Part shown: piece after piece, positions 1 through 6,372 of the stretch
How the letters are laid out: each line of letters opens with the position of its first letter
How positions within the stretch are numbered: the stretch's first letter is position 1
Assembly (NCBI GenBank): GCA_046498285.1
Contig: JAWOBA010000138.1
Span: 1 to 6,853 of the forward strand
DNA length: 6,853 bases
Origin: B33-G16 sp046498285
Lineage (GTDB): Bacteria; Desulfobacterota; DSM-4660; Desulfatiglandales; B25-G16
Reading direction: 5' to 3'
Translations under genes and position numbers: made by a program
Notes under the pieces: generated by a model
Told to the model about the DNA's origin: nothing
Seen by the model: only the letters and a program-made list of their open reading frames with translations
The model's database searches: none

Positions 1-2
1 GA

Positions 3-380
3 GCATATAATATTTATGAAGTAGCCAAATATTTAACTATTCCAATGTCACTTGGAACAATGTCTTGTATTTATGTGGCAAATAAAGATGCCTGGGATGC
101 ACTTCCTGAAGAATGGAAAGAATATCATATGAAATATTGGTACTATAAAGCACCTGATATTTGGCATGAAGAATTCAAAAAAACTGATGACAAATGGATT
201 CCTAAGTTTAAAGAACATGTTGAATTTATTGATTTCCCGAACTCGGAAAGAGAAAAGCTAGTTAGCAAGGCCGAAGCAGTCTATGAAAAATGGGTAGAGG
301 AGAGGGAAAAACAAGGTCTTCCCGGAAGGGAAGTCTTGAACTATTACTTGGAGAAAAGGAAAGAATTGATAGGACGATAA
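3..380 (+). CDS. dctP: TRAP transporter substrate-binding protein (DctP family), C-terminal part
   Basis: The frame is open from the left edge, so the N-terminus, signal peptide and most of the ligand-binding cleft lie outside the window; 125 residues are visible, ending in TAA. DctP proteins are periplasmic solute receptors that deliver carboxylates and related acids to the DctQM membrane complex. The visible part fits the C-terminal helices of the family: a strand reading IPMSLGTMSCIYVANKDAW, then a Leu-Pro-Glu-Glu-Trp segment, then long charged amphipathic helices with the pattern 'vyekWveereKqGlpGrEvl' before a basic end. The identification is supported by the dctQ and dctM genes downstream on the same strand. 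It is followed 6 nt later by a strong terminator, so it probably ends its own transcript. The substrate cannot be told from this fragment. Confidence 0.87.
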   Translation, partial: AYNIYEVAKYLTIPMSLGTMSCIYVANKDAWDALPEEWKEYHMKYWYYKAPDIWHEEFKKTDDKWIPKFKEHVEFIDFPNSEREKLVSKAEAVYEKWVEEREKQGLPGREVLNYYLEKRKELIGR

Positions 381-386
381 ATCCAT

Positions 387-421
387 AAAAAACCGGGGAA
401 GTGTTATTTCCCCGGTTTTTT
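387..421 (+). terminator. Rho-independent terminator after dctP
   Basis: A perfect 14-bp inverted repeat (387-400 with 408-421) encloses a 7-nt loop (gtgttat). The core is ccgggga/tccccgg, flanked by A-runs upstream and a T-run downstream. The symmetric A/T runs mean it could work in both directions. It lies directly behind the dctP stop and separates dctP from dctQM. Confidence 0.9.
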
Positions 422-719
422 GAGGAGCAACTAAAAAGTCCAACCATTTCGCTATTATTCACTTTTGCTCAGCACGATGATCCGTTGCCGGCTCTTCATG
501 TGTTCTTCTTTGGTCATGGCTCCCTTCTGAAACTACTAGCGGTGTGACTAGTTAAATGTGGTGAGCATCATATCCCGTGACGGTGGTCAATGAAAGATAG
601 TTATTTTGTGGGGATTAAATTACAACAAACAAGTTGGAGCTTTTACTTTGCTCTATAAAGGTTGACTCTTTTCAGGACCATTATTTTTAAATGAATAAAA
701 AGAATGGGATGAGGATGAA
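422..719. other. Intergenic gap between dctP terminator and dctQ
   Basis: About 300 bases without a convincing gene. The first half (roughly 430-600) is GC-richer than expected for a promoter region and looks like decayed coding or mobile-element sequence. On the minus strand a 20-residue frame (517 down to 455) has a Shine-Dalgarno-like aagggag before its ATG and then stops, and I cannot assign it. The second half is AT-rich and contains the candidate dctQM promoter. No repeat boundaries or RNA gene were recognised. Confidence 0.5.
662..691 (+). promoter_or_regulatory. Candidate sigma-70 promoter for dctQM
   Basis: TTGACT (662-667, five of six consensus bases) is followed after 18 nt by TTTAAA (686-691, four of six). 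The predicted start near 698 would leave a leader of about 20 nt before the dctQ ATG. Such matches occur by chance in AT-rich DNA. The upstream terminator makes an internal promoter plausible. Confidence 0.35.
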
Positions 720-1298
720 ATGACGGATGATAAAGATGCCTCTAGAGAGTACCTAGGTCAACCTGCTTGGAAAAGTTGGGGCCTTGTTCGTGCAATCAAC
801 GGAAAAATAAGAATAGTCGAGGACTGGCTAAATATCTGCTCGGTTTTCTTAATAATGATCCTTATGTTTTTCGCAAGTGGAGAAATCATAGGCAGATATG
901 TGTTTAATTTTCCGATTCCGGGCCATGTCGAGCTAGTTGAACTCCTAATGGCGGGTATCGTGTTTCTCGGCATAGCTTATACAGAAAGAGAGGGAGGACA
1001 CATCAGGATGGAGCTCTTTCTTACGCGGGTACTTAAGGGAAGGGCCTACCACACCGCGGAGATTATTACCTCAACACTGTCCCTCTTCGTTTATATATTT
1101 ATAATGTACTACAGTTTCAGGAGCACACTTAATGCTATCCAAGTTGGTGATAGCACCGCATATCTTTATTGGCCTACGTGGCCTTCAAAAATGCTCATAC
1201 CTATAGGCTCACTTTTGCTGTGCATCCGATTTATAATTGAAATCTTTCAGCATTTGTGCCAGGTTGTTGCTGGAGCTGAAATGAGAGAGCTTGATTAG
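720..1298 (+). CDS. dctQ: TRAP transporter small membrane subunit DctQ
   Basis: This 192-residue protein is the four-helix small subunit of a tripartite ATP-independent periplasmic transporter. In the inner membrane it scaffolds DctM and helps dock the substrate-loaded DctP. Hydrophobic segments lie at about 38-58, 72-90, 113-133 and 155-178, with a charged 35-residue cytoplasmic N-terminus. Family signatures visible are the GRYVF after helix 1, the E-L-x-x-x-VFLGIAYTEREGGHIRME stretch at 74-98, the W-P-T-W-P before helix 4, and P-x-G-S-L-L-L-C-I-R inside it. The ATG at 720 is preceded by gagga (711-715) with a 4-nt spacer. The length is slightly above the usual 160-180 because of the N-terminal extension. 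It is followed by dctM after 18 nt, so the two genes form one operon. Confidence 0.92.
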   Translation: MTDDKDASREYLGQPAWKSWGLVRAINGKIRIVEDWLNICSVFLIMILMFFASGEIIGRYVFNFPIPGHVELVELLMAGIVFLGIAYTEREGGHIRMELFLTRVLKGRAYHTAEIITSTLSLFVYIFIMYYSFRSTLNAIQVGDSTAYLYWPTWPSKMLIPIGSLLLCIRFIIEIFQHLCQVVAGAEMRELD

Positions 1299-1302
1299 TT
1301 AT

Positions 1303-1310
1303 AAGGAGGA
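1303..1310 (+). promoter_or_regulatory. Ribosome binding site fixing the GTG start of dctM
   Basis: The sequence aaggagga is a near-perfect anti-Shine-Dalgarno match. It sits 6 nt before GTG at 1317 and decides in favour of this non-ATG start. It lies wholly in the short dctQ-dctM spacer. Confidence 0.8.
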
Positions 1311-1316
1311 GAACCT

Positions 1317-2621
1317 GTGGAGCCATCAACCATTGGACTATATGGTATTGTAGCTATTTTTATTCTTGTATTACTCGGAATGAGAATCGCCTTTGCTACC
1401 GCTCTAGTAGGTTTTGTAGGCATAACCTATATGAAAAATATAATAGTTGCAGGCAACGTCATCGGGTATCTGCCTCATGCAATAGTAGCGCACTACTCGC
1501 TAAGCGTCATACCGCTTTTTATTATTATGGGTTATTTTGCGTATTATGCTGGCCTGACCAATGATATCTTTCATACTGGCAGGCAGTGGACTGGCCACCT
1601 GCCGGGAGGCCTGGCCATTGCGAGTGTATTCGGCTGCGCGGGCTTTGCGGCCTGCACGGGCGCCAGCACGGCATCGGCCGCGATGATGGGAAAGATAGCT
1701 ATTCCTGAAATGCGAAAGTACGGATATCATCCCCGCTTGGCAGCGGGTGTTGTCGCGGCCAGTGGAACCTTGGCCTCACTTCTCCCCCCGAGTGTCGTAT
1801 TGGTCATATACGGAATAATCACAGAGCAGTCGATTGGAGCTCTTCTCGTAGGCGGATTTATACCGGGTGTAATATCCGCTATAATTTATGCAGTTATGAT
1901 ATATTTGAGGGTAAAGATAACACCTGAGCTTGGCAAGCTTCAGCCCAAGGAATCTTGGAAAGCAAGATTTAAGTCACTTAAGGGAACCTGGGGGGTGATT
2001 GTGCTCGTAATCCTGATCGTTGGTGGGATCTATTCCGGTGTATTTACACCTACCGAGGCAGGCGGAGCGGGCGCATTCGGAGCCTTTTTAATGGCTCTTG
2101 GCATGAGAAGACTAACGTTAGGCCAATTCAAAGAGTCTTTACTCGAGACAGGCCGTACCACTATAATGATTTTTTCTATAATTGTTGGTGTTCTTATATT
2201 TGTACGGTTTTTAGCTCTTACAAATCTTCCAAAAATATTTTCTGAATTTATATTAGCTCTTCCTATGCCACCTTTAATGATACTCTTTATGATTCTTGGA
2301 ATATATATTTTTTTAGGAATGTTTTTAGATGCTATAGGAATGATGATGCTCACCCTTCCTATTATTTTTCCAGCTATTATCGCCTTAGGATTTGACCCTA
2401 TATGGTTCGGGATAATTCTTGTGAAGATGTGTGAGATCTGTCTTATAACTCCTCCAGTAGGATTGAATGTATATGTTGTAAAAAGTGTAGCACCTGATAT
2501 ACGTCTAGAGGATGCTTTCAGAGGTGTAATTCCTTTTCTAGCAATGGATATACTCACTGTTGTACTTTTTATTGTGTTTCCTCAAATTATTACCTATCTG
2601 CCAAACCAGATGGGAATGTAG
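1317..2621 (+). CDS. dctM: TRAP transporter large permease subunit DctM
   Basis: At 434 residues this is the normal length for DctM, the 12-13 helix subunit that moves the substrate across the inner membrane driven by a sodium or proton gradient. It starts with GTG behind a strong ribosome binding site. Family landmarks in order are PLFIIMGYFAYYAGL (66-80); the CTGASTASAAMMGKIAIPEM signature (113-132), which is the conserved G-A-S-x-A-S-A loop; SGTLASLLPPSVVLVIYG (149-166); GVFTPTEAGGAGAFGA (241-256); GMFLDAIGMMMLTLPIIFP (334-352); and CEICLITPPVGLNVYVV (372-388). The gene looks intact. Base composition changes inside it: the region around 1590-1800 is GC-rich while 2150-2620 is strongly AT-rich. 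No clear terminator follows. The transported compound cannot be deduced, although C4-dicarboxylates or other organic acids are usual for the family. Confidence 0.95.
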   Translation: MEPSTIGLYGIVAIFILVLLGMRIAFATALVGFVGITYMKNIIVAGNVIGYLPHAIVAHYSLSVIPLFIIMGYFAYYAGLTNDIFHTGRQWTGHLPGGLAIASVFGCAGFAACTGASTASAAMMGKIAIPEMRKYGYHPRLAAGVVAASGTLASLLPPSVVLVIYGIITEQSIGALLVGGFIPGVISAIIYAVMIYLRVKITPELGKLQPKESWKARFKSLKGTWGVIVLVILIVGGIYSGVFTPTEAGGAGAFGAFLMALGMRRLTLGQFKESLLETGRTTIMIFSIIVGVLIFVRFLALTNLPKIFSEFILALPMPPLMILFMILGIYIFLGMFLDAIGMMMLTLPIIFPAIIALGFDPIWFGIILVKMCEICLITPPVGLNVYVVKSVAPDIRLEDAFRGVIPFLAMDILTVVLFIVFPQIITYLPNQMGM

Positions 2622-2824
2622 TCTTTCTTTATTATTATTTTATTAGGGTCAAAATTTTCAAGTTTAAATCAAAAGCTCCACCTATGGGATCTGCTGCATA
2701 TATATTTTAGTAAATATCTCGTAATTAATTGAACTATATTTTATTTTTTTTTAACATTTTTTGATTACTTAAAAAGCAATAACTGTTAATATATTGCTCA
2801 TAAAACGACGAAAATCAAACTTAT

Positions 2825-3544
2825 ATGATAAAAACACAGATAGCTCACGCCATATTTACTGCTTTTTATGTCTTATTATTATTAGGTATAAGTGCATTTT
2901 GGTGTATAACAGATGGAGCGGAATGTTTTCCGGACGTATTGGTTGAGGAAAACTGGTTTGATTTCGGCGTTATCGGCGAAGGCATCACGGTCACGCACGG
3001 GTTTGTGTTTGAGAACCGCGGTTCGGCCGATCTCAAACTTTTCCCGATTCAAGTCAGTTGAGGGTGCACAAGCGTCTCCGGTCCGGAGACAATCGGACCA
3101 GGCAAAAAAGCAAAAATGATTCTCAAAGTGGATACCGAAAACTATGCGGGCAAAAGATTACGCAAAGCTATCGCTATTAAAACCAATGATCCCCAACGTT
3201 CTCAGATCAACTTGACGATAGAGGGAAAGGTTGTTCGATTTGTTACCATCGATCCGAAAATTATTATCTTGAAAGGAGATATCGGAAAGGAGCTTTTAAA
3301 TTCTATTAGAATTTTTCCAGAAAAAAAGTATCCGTTTAATATCGTTCAGGTCCATACAGAAAAAAAGCAAAATTTCAGATATCGACTATCTTTGTTGAAT
3401 AAAGATGGCCAAAAAGGATATTTATTGACCGTTTGGAATATCAAAAAAGATCCTGGTCGATATGTTGACGCCATTTATCTGGAAACGGACAATGATATCG
3501 GGCCGATCATCAGAATCCCGGTTTTTGGAAATATTACACAATAA
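2825..3544 (+). CDS. Exported DUF1573 (ASH-like) protein, predicted selenoprotein with Sec79 encoded by in-frame TGA
   Basis: One reading frame runs from ATG 2825 to TAA 3542-3544 and is interrupted only by TGA at 3059-3061; with TGA read as selenocysteine the product has 239 residues. A hydrophobic segment (about 9-29) suggests a signal peptide or membrane anchor, so the protein acts outside the cytoplasm. Residues about 38-130 match DUF1573, an Ig-like beta domain: FDFGVIGEG (45-53), then GFVFENRGSADL, then the motif, then PGKKAKMILKVDT and a K-T-N-D-P turn (about 119-123). In the family the central motif is Ser-Cys-Gly-Cys-Thr; here it is Ser78-TGA-Gly80-Cys81-Thr82, so TGA replaces the first conserved Cys. 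A SECIS-like hairpin follows. The C-terminal 100 residues form a second, less recognisable beta-rich part. Function is unknown; a redox or metal role of the U-x-C pair is inference. No strong Shine-Dalgarno precedes the ATG. A nonsense mutation or sequencing error is the alternative, but the codon position, the hairpin and the intact downstream frame argue against it. Confidence 0.82.
3059..3090 (+). promoter_or_regulatory. Predicted bacterial SECIS element (TGA plus downstream hairpin)
   Basis: The recoded TGA (3059-3061) is followed by a perfect 7-bp stem, gtctccg (3074-3080) with cggagac (3084-3090), closing a gtc loop (3081-3083). If the top G-C pair opens, the loop is ggtcc, close to the GGUC apical loop of E. 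coli fdhF mRNA that SelB recognises. The loop G lies 19 nt after the TGA, within the spacing known for bacterial SECIS elements (about 16-37 nt). The hairpin is part of the coding sequence (Val-Ser-Gly-Pro-Glu-Thr) and is followed by no T-run, so it is not a terminator. Confidence 0.78.
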
Positions 3545-3608
3545 ACTTGCAAATGAAAAACACATACAAGATAGGAATTTTTGCATTTATGAAACGCTAA
3601 AATCAGGT

Positions 3609-4886
3609 TCAAAAAGGAGACGGGAACAGCCTGTGCCTCTCTCTTTCAAGGAGTTCTTGGAAATTGGGGTGGGCAATCGCAATCAAGGCATCTGCTCGGT
3701 CACGCATGGTTTTGCCCTTAAGTTCAGCTATACCGTATTCACTTATCACATAGTCAATATCGTGTCTAAGGCTAGTTACCGCCGAACCACTATCGAGAAA
3801 GGGAACTATCCGGGACTTCTTGCCTCCTTTAGAAGTAGAGGTGATTAATACTATTGATTTCCCACCTTTTGAAAGAGCGGCTCCGCATACGAAATCGGTT
3901 TGGCCACCGACGCCACTCACCTGAACTCCGCTGATAGTTTCCGCATTAATCTGCCCTGTGAAATCAATCTGTATAGCGCTGTTTATGGAGTTAAGCTTAT
4001 TGACTCTGGCAATCGTCATTTCATTATGAGTATAATTGGAAGGATAAGACTCAACTTCCTTGTTGTTATTAACGAAGTCAAAAATTTTATCTGTTCCGAT
4101 TATAGTAGTTGTTACTATTCGGCCTTCTTTGAGGCCTTTGCAGGTGTTGTCAATAACCCCTTCTTTTACCAGATCGACAATCCCATCCGGAAGAAGACCT
4201 GAATGCACCCCTAGCCTTTTCTTGCCCGTAAGCGAGGCAAGAGCGGCTTCACTCAGACGTCCTATCCCTACCTGTATGGTGGCGCGATCTTCAACTAATT
4301 CACTAACATAAGCACCAATCTTCCTGTCAATATCATTAAGCCCTGGAGAAGGTATCTGTGGAAGCTTACGGTCACTTTCGACGATAAAATCAATGTCATT
4401 AATATCTATCCAAGAATCTCCATAAACTATCGGCATACTATAATTGATTTCAGCTATCGTCTTTATGGCAGTTTTTGCCATGGCCTGAGTAAAATCATTT
4501 GATACACCGAAACTACAGCGACCTCTCCTGTCAGGAGGCGATACCGATATAAGGGCAACGTCGAGCTTTATTATTCCATCTAGAAAAAGAGAGGGTATCT
4601 TTGAGTAACGACACGGTATGTAATCTGAATAACCTTTTATTACTCCGGAAGCAGTGTACTTGTCTAGCATAAATAAGTTAAGTTTGATAACACCATCCTG
4701 ATTTAAGGGATCCAAAAGTTTTGTCCAGTAGTGAATCATTCCGTATATTTTAAGTTGATTAAAATAGTTTGTGTTATCTAGTATACAGTCAATAAGGGTT
4801 TGGGGTTCAGCACATGCGTTACCAAGTCCAATTTTTGCATCAGGACCAATAATATCTAATATCTCTTTGGCATCAATATATTTCAT
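3609..4886 (-). CDS. Acetyl-CoA hydrolase / 4-hydroxybutyrate CoA-transferase family protein
   Basis: This 425-residue cytoplasmic protein has the full length of the family I CoA-transferases (Cat1/Cat2/AbfT type), which move CoA between acyl-CoA and a carboxylate such as acetate, butyrate or 4-hydroxybutyrate. The N-terminal half carries the family's V-S-P-P-D-x-x-G-x-C-S-F-G-V segment (about 115-128). The C-terminal domain has SGVGGQTDFVCGA (324-336), SKGGKSIVLITSTSKGG (339-355), K-S-R-I-V-P, then EYGIAELKGKTMRDRADALIAIAHPNF (383-409). At the position of the catalytic Glu of AbfT (Glu238, in a His-Thr-Glu-Met context) this protein has Gly230 (LGVHSGLLPDG). It may therefore belong to a divergent subgroup or use another mechanism. 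The ATG at 4886 has no clear Shine-Dalgarno. It is convergent with the selenoprotein gene, 64 nt apart. The substrate is not predictable. Confidence 0.9.
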   Translation of the reverse strand: MKYIDAKEILDIIGPDAKIGLGNACAEPQTLIDCILDNTNYFNQLKIYGMIHYWTKLLDPLNQDGVIKLNLFMLDKYTASGVIKGYSDYIPCRYSKIPSLFLDGIIKLDVALISVSPPDRRGRCSFGVSNDFTQAMAKTAIKTIAEINYSMPIVYGDSWIDINDIDFIVESDRKLPQIPSPGLNDIDRKIGAYVSELVEDRATIQVGIGRLSEAALASLTGKKRLGVHSGLLPDGIVDLVKEGVIDNTCKGLKEGRIVTTTIIGTDKIFDFVNNNKEVESYPSNYTHNEMTIARVNKLNSINSAIQIDFTGQINAETISGVQVSGVGGQTDFVCGAALSKGGKSIVLITSTSKGGKKSRIVPFLDSGSAVTSLRHDIDYVISEYGIAELKGKTMRDRADALIAIAHPNFQELLERERHRLFPSPF

Positions 4887-5325
4887 ATTATCAAATTATT
4901 AGCACAATGTGATAGTAATTTGGTATCTATATAAGAAAGCATAAATTTATATTAATATTATGTTTCCATGTTATAAAGTTAATAAACTATTATATAGTCT
5001 TAATATGATTGTTTTAAAACTATTAATTAGTAACATTAGAATAATTATTTGAGCCACAAATTCCAAAAAGTGTCAAAAAACTATAATATAAAAACCTATT
5101 ATAAAAACTTTAAACATCATCTTATGTAGTATTTGTGATGCAAACTTGTGTGCGATAAAAACATAAATTCTGGCATATCGGATTTATTGCATTGAACTTT
5201 GAGGAATTTATTATTGGATGCATTGCTTTTATCATTAAATATATCGAACTGTCCAACGCTTGAAGTGGAATTCGGGAGACCCGCTCCAGAAACAAAGATG
5301 CCGCTGACATATATCGTGGCCAGGG
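4887..5325. other. AT-rich intergenic region between CoA-transferase and response regulator
   Basis: Most of these 439 bases are very AT-rich and hold no convincing gene. The left part is the upstream region of the CoA-transferase gene and contains a candidate promoter. The right edge (about 5258-5325) is GC-richer, like the adjacent response regulator gene. It can be read on the minus strand as a short frame overlapping the regulator stop by ATGA, but that frame soon enters low-complexity AT-rich sequence and resembles nothing I know. It may be the residue of a lost downstream gene. No terminator hairpin with a T-run was found behind the regulator. Confidence 0.5.
4989..5017 (-). promoter_or_regulatory. 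Candidate promoter of the CoA-transferase gene
   Basis: On the minus strand TTAAAA (5012-5017) and a perfect TATAAT (4989-4994) are spaced by 17 nt, giving a predicted leader of about 100 nt. The region is so AT-rich that a chance match is quite possible. Confidence 0.3.
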
Positions 5326-5823
5326 TCATTCGACTACTCGCATCTTCTTATTCCAGAACTCCTTTTCCTTTTCTCGCCAGTCCGTACCTCCGAAACGCCG
5401 GTCATAATACCATCCTAAGCGCTTAAACCATTTTTCCCAAGGGCTCTTTTTCTCCTCTTCGGCCTCTAGAACCTCGGCCACAAAAGTGGCGATGTTAAAA
5501 ATTTCGTCCTTGGGTGCGTAGTAACTGGCGCCTTCAGCAGCGGATCGCTTGAGGTTCTCTTCTGAAAGGCCATGGGCCGTCAGCATCAGGGCGGGAATCC
5601 GCTTTTGCCGAGCAATGGCCAGTAGCTCAAAGCCGCTAACCCCCATGATATCCAGGATCGCCAGGTCATAGTTATTGCTTTCCAAGAGCTGCTTGGCGTC
5701 CTTGAAATTAGATGCCCGGTCCAGCTTAGCAGGCTTTAGGAATTCGGTAAGAGTCTCAAGGATATCCTCTTCGTCATCCACAATTAGAAGACGCTGTCCT
5801 TTAATTATCTCCATCGGACCCAT
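5326..5823 (-). CDS. Single-domain response regulator (receiver domain) with Trp-rich C-terminal tail
   Basis: A 165-residue cytoplasmic CheY-like protein that receives a phosphoryl group from a histidine kinase. All key receiver residues are present: acidic pair Asp16-Asp17 (LLIVDDEED), phospho-acceptor Asp58 (YDLAILDIMG), Thr82 (MLTAHG) and Lys105 (YAPKDE). The domain ends near residue 120. There is no DNA-binding domain or enzymatic output domain. Instead a charged 45-residue tail holds a W-x-x-W-F-K-R-L-G-W-Y-Y-D-R-R-F-G pattern followed by D-W-R-E-K-E-K-E-F-W. From memory, this tail type is frequent in Desulfobacterales proteins of unknown role; it may mediate partner binding. Start: ATG 5823 lies 10 nt after aaggag (plus-strand 5834-5839), while the second in-frame ATG (residue 4) is less well placed. 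No kinase gene is visible next to it, so it is an orphan regulator within this window. Confidence 0.9.
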   Translation of the reverse strand: MGPMEIIKGQRLLIVDDEEDILETLTEFLKPAKLDRASNFKDAKQLLESNNYDLAILDIMGVSGFELLAIARQKRIPALMLTAHGLSEENLKRSAAEGASYYAPKDEIFNIATFVAEVLEAEEEKKSPWEKWFKRLGWYYDRRFGGTDWREKEKEFWNKKMRVVE

Positions 5824-5884
5824 AATTTGTCTTCTCCTTATTCTTTGATATGTCTTGCTTTTGGCTTGATAAATATATCATTTA

Positions 5885-5913
5885 ATACTATCCTTGCAGA
5901 TCTCTTTTTTCAA
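5885..5913 (-). promoter_or_regulatory. Candidate sigma-70 promoter of the response regulator gene
   Basis: On the minus strand TTGAAA (5908-5913) is followed after exactly 17 nt by TAGTAT (5885-5890), five and four of six consensus bases. The predicted leader of about 55 nt contains the aaggag ribosome binding site at its end. The region lies in the only gap upstream of this gene, which supports the call. Confidence 0.45.
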
Positions 5914-5941
5914 GACTTTTCTAACAGTCTTTTGGGAAAGC

Positions 5942-6315
5942 TATTTCAAGAACCTGTTAACACAAATATCGATTGAGTTATCATATAGCATTGAAAAGCA
6001 AATATCTTTCATCCTACTGGGTTGTCCTGTCCGATCCTCGTTAAGGTGCACTTCGATGTTGTTATGGCCATGATCGCAGACAGCCTCTACAGCCTGCTGG
6101 ACGGAAAACCCCGGGGGTTTGATTGTTGTGACGCACCCAAGATCTTTCGCTCGTTTGTGAAGGGCTCGGCTGGCATTCGCCTTAGCGGCAATGAAACCGC
6201 TATCGAATTTTCCAGAAAAGTCCACAATCCAATCATCAGGGACGTTCCTTGGCAGCGATTCCCTCCGTGCATTTCTTGGCTCAATGGGGCTGAATTGGAA
6301 CTGAAATTCAGATAG
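5942..6315 (+). pseudogene. C-terminal remnant of a DDE-type transposase, frameshifted
   Basis: Two plus-strand frames together give about 120 residues of a transposase C-terminus. The first frame reads SIELSYSIEKQISF (to about 6010). Near 6007-6010 it must shift to the next frame, which continues FHPTGLSCPILVKVHFDVV and then MAMIADSLYSLL, KIFRSFVKG, a K-V-H-N-P-I segment and ISWLNGAEL up to TAG 6313-6315. The pattern 'ffh-ls--i-VkVdFDv--t-iad-lYrLL ... k-ifR-fv ... HNPil ... WlgG--L' is one I associate with transposase C-termini; the exact IS family is uncertain. The catalytic DDE core and N-terminus are missing. It is a dead fragment, and its right end lies 15 nt before the inverted-repeat element at 6331. 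Confidence 0.6.
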
Positions 6316-6330
6316 CTTCGATATTTTATT

Positions 6331-6353
6331 AAGGGGCTATCCATTTCGCTGGC
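6331..6353 (+). repeat. Left terminal inverted repeat of the IS1595-type element
   Basis: It begins aaggggctatccatttcgct and is the exact reverse complement of 6650-6672 over 23 bp. Pairing ends on both sides with mismatches at 6330/6673 and 6354/6649. Confidence 0.92.
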
Positions 6354-6372
6354 CTTATTCTAAAGTGTGAGC

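Noticed and set aside
444..453. 10-bp match (ccatttcgct) to the terminal inverted repeat at 6341-6350
   Set aside because: The identity does not extend to either side, and no element end or partner repeat is visible near it. Probably coincidence.
455..517. 20-residue minus-strand frame with a Shine-Dalgarno-like sequence
   Set aside because: Too short, no recognisable family, and embedded in probable debris. It may be a relic of a mobile-element gene, but nothing beyond its start supports this.
2622..2824. Possible promoter (TTGATT at 2761-2766) for the selenoprotein gene
   Set aside because: The best -10 partners are either poor matches at 17 nt or good matches only at 19-20 nt. In this AT-rich spacer that is not above chance.
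2825..3119. Reading the DUF1573 locus as two separate genes (2825-3061 and 3116-3544) or as a pseudogene
   Set aside because: Both parts lie in the same frame, the 54 bases between them encode expected family residues (Gly-Cys-Thr and onward), and the TGA replaces a motif Cys beside a SECIS-like hairpin. Two genes or decay explain this less well than selenocysteine.
3545..3608. Weak A/T inverted repeat (aaatgaaaaa near 3553 with tttttgcattt near 3577) as a terminator between the convergent genes
   Set aside because: Few G-C pairs, a bulge and a long loop. The predicted stability would be poor.
3609..3611. TGA stop of the CoA-transferase gene as a second recoded Sec codon
   Set aside because: The protein ends where the family normally ends, and only a few codons with further stops follow.
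3900..4311. Plus-strand open frames of 80-100 codons opposite the CoA-transferase gene
   Set aside because: They are antisense shadows of a well-supported enzyme gene and resemble no protein family.
5117..5329. 70-residue minus-strand frame after the response regulator
   Set aside because: Beyond its first 20 or so codons it is made of low-complexity AT-rich sequence and has no recognisable motif. The ATGA overlap alone is not enough to call a gene.
6087..6344. Minus-strand 85-codon frame starting inside the left inverted repeat
   Set aside because: It lies opposite the transposase remnant, whose plus-strand translation has recognisable family patterning. The minus frame has none.
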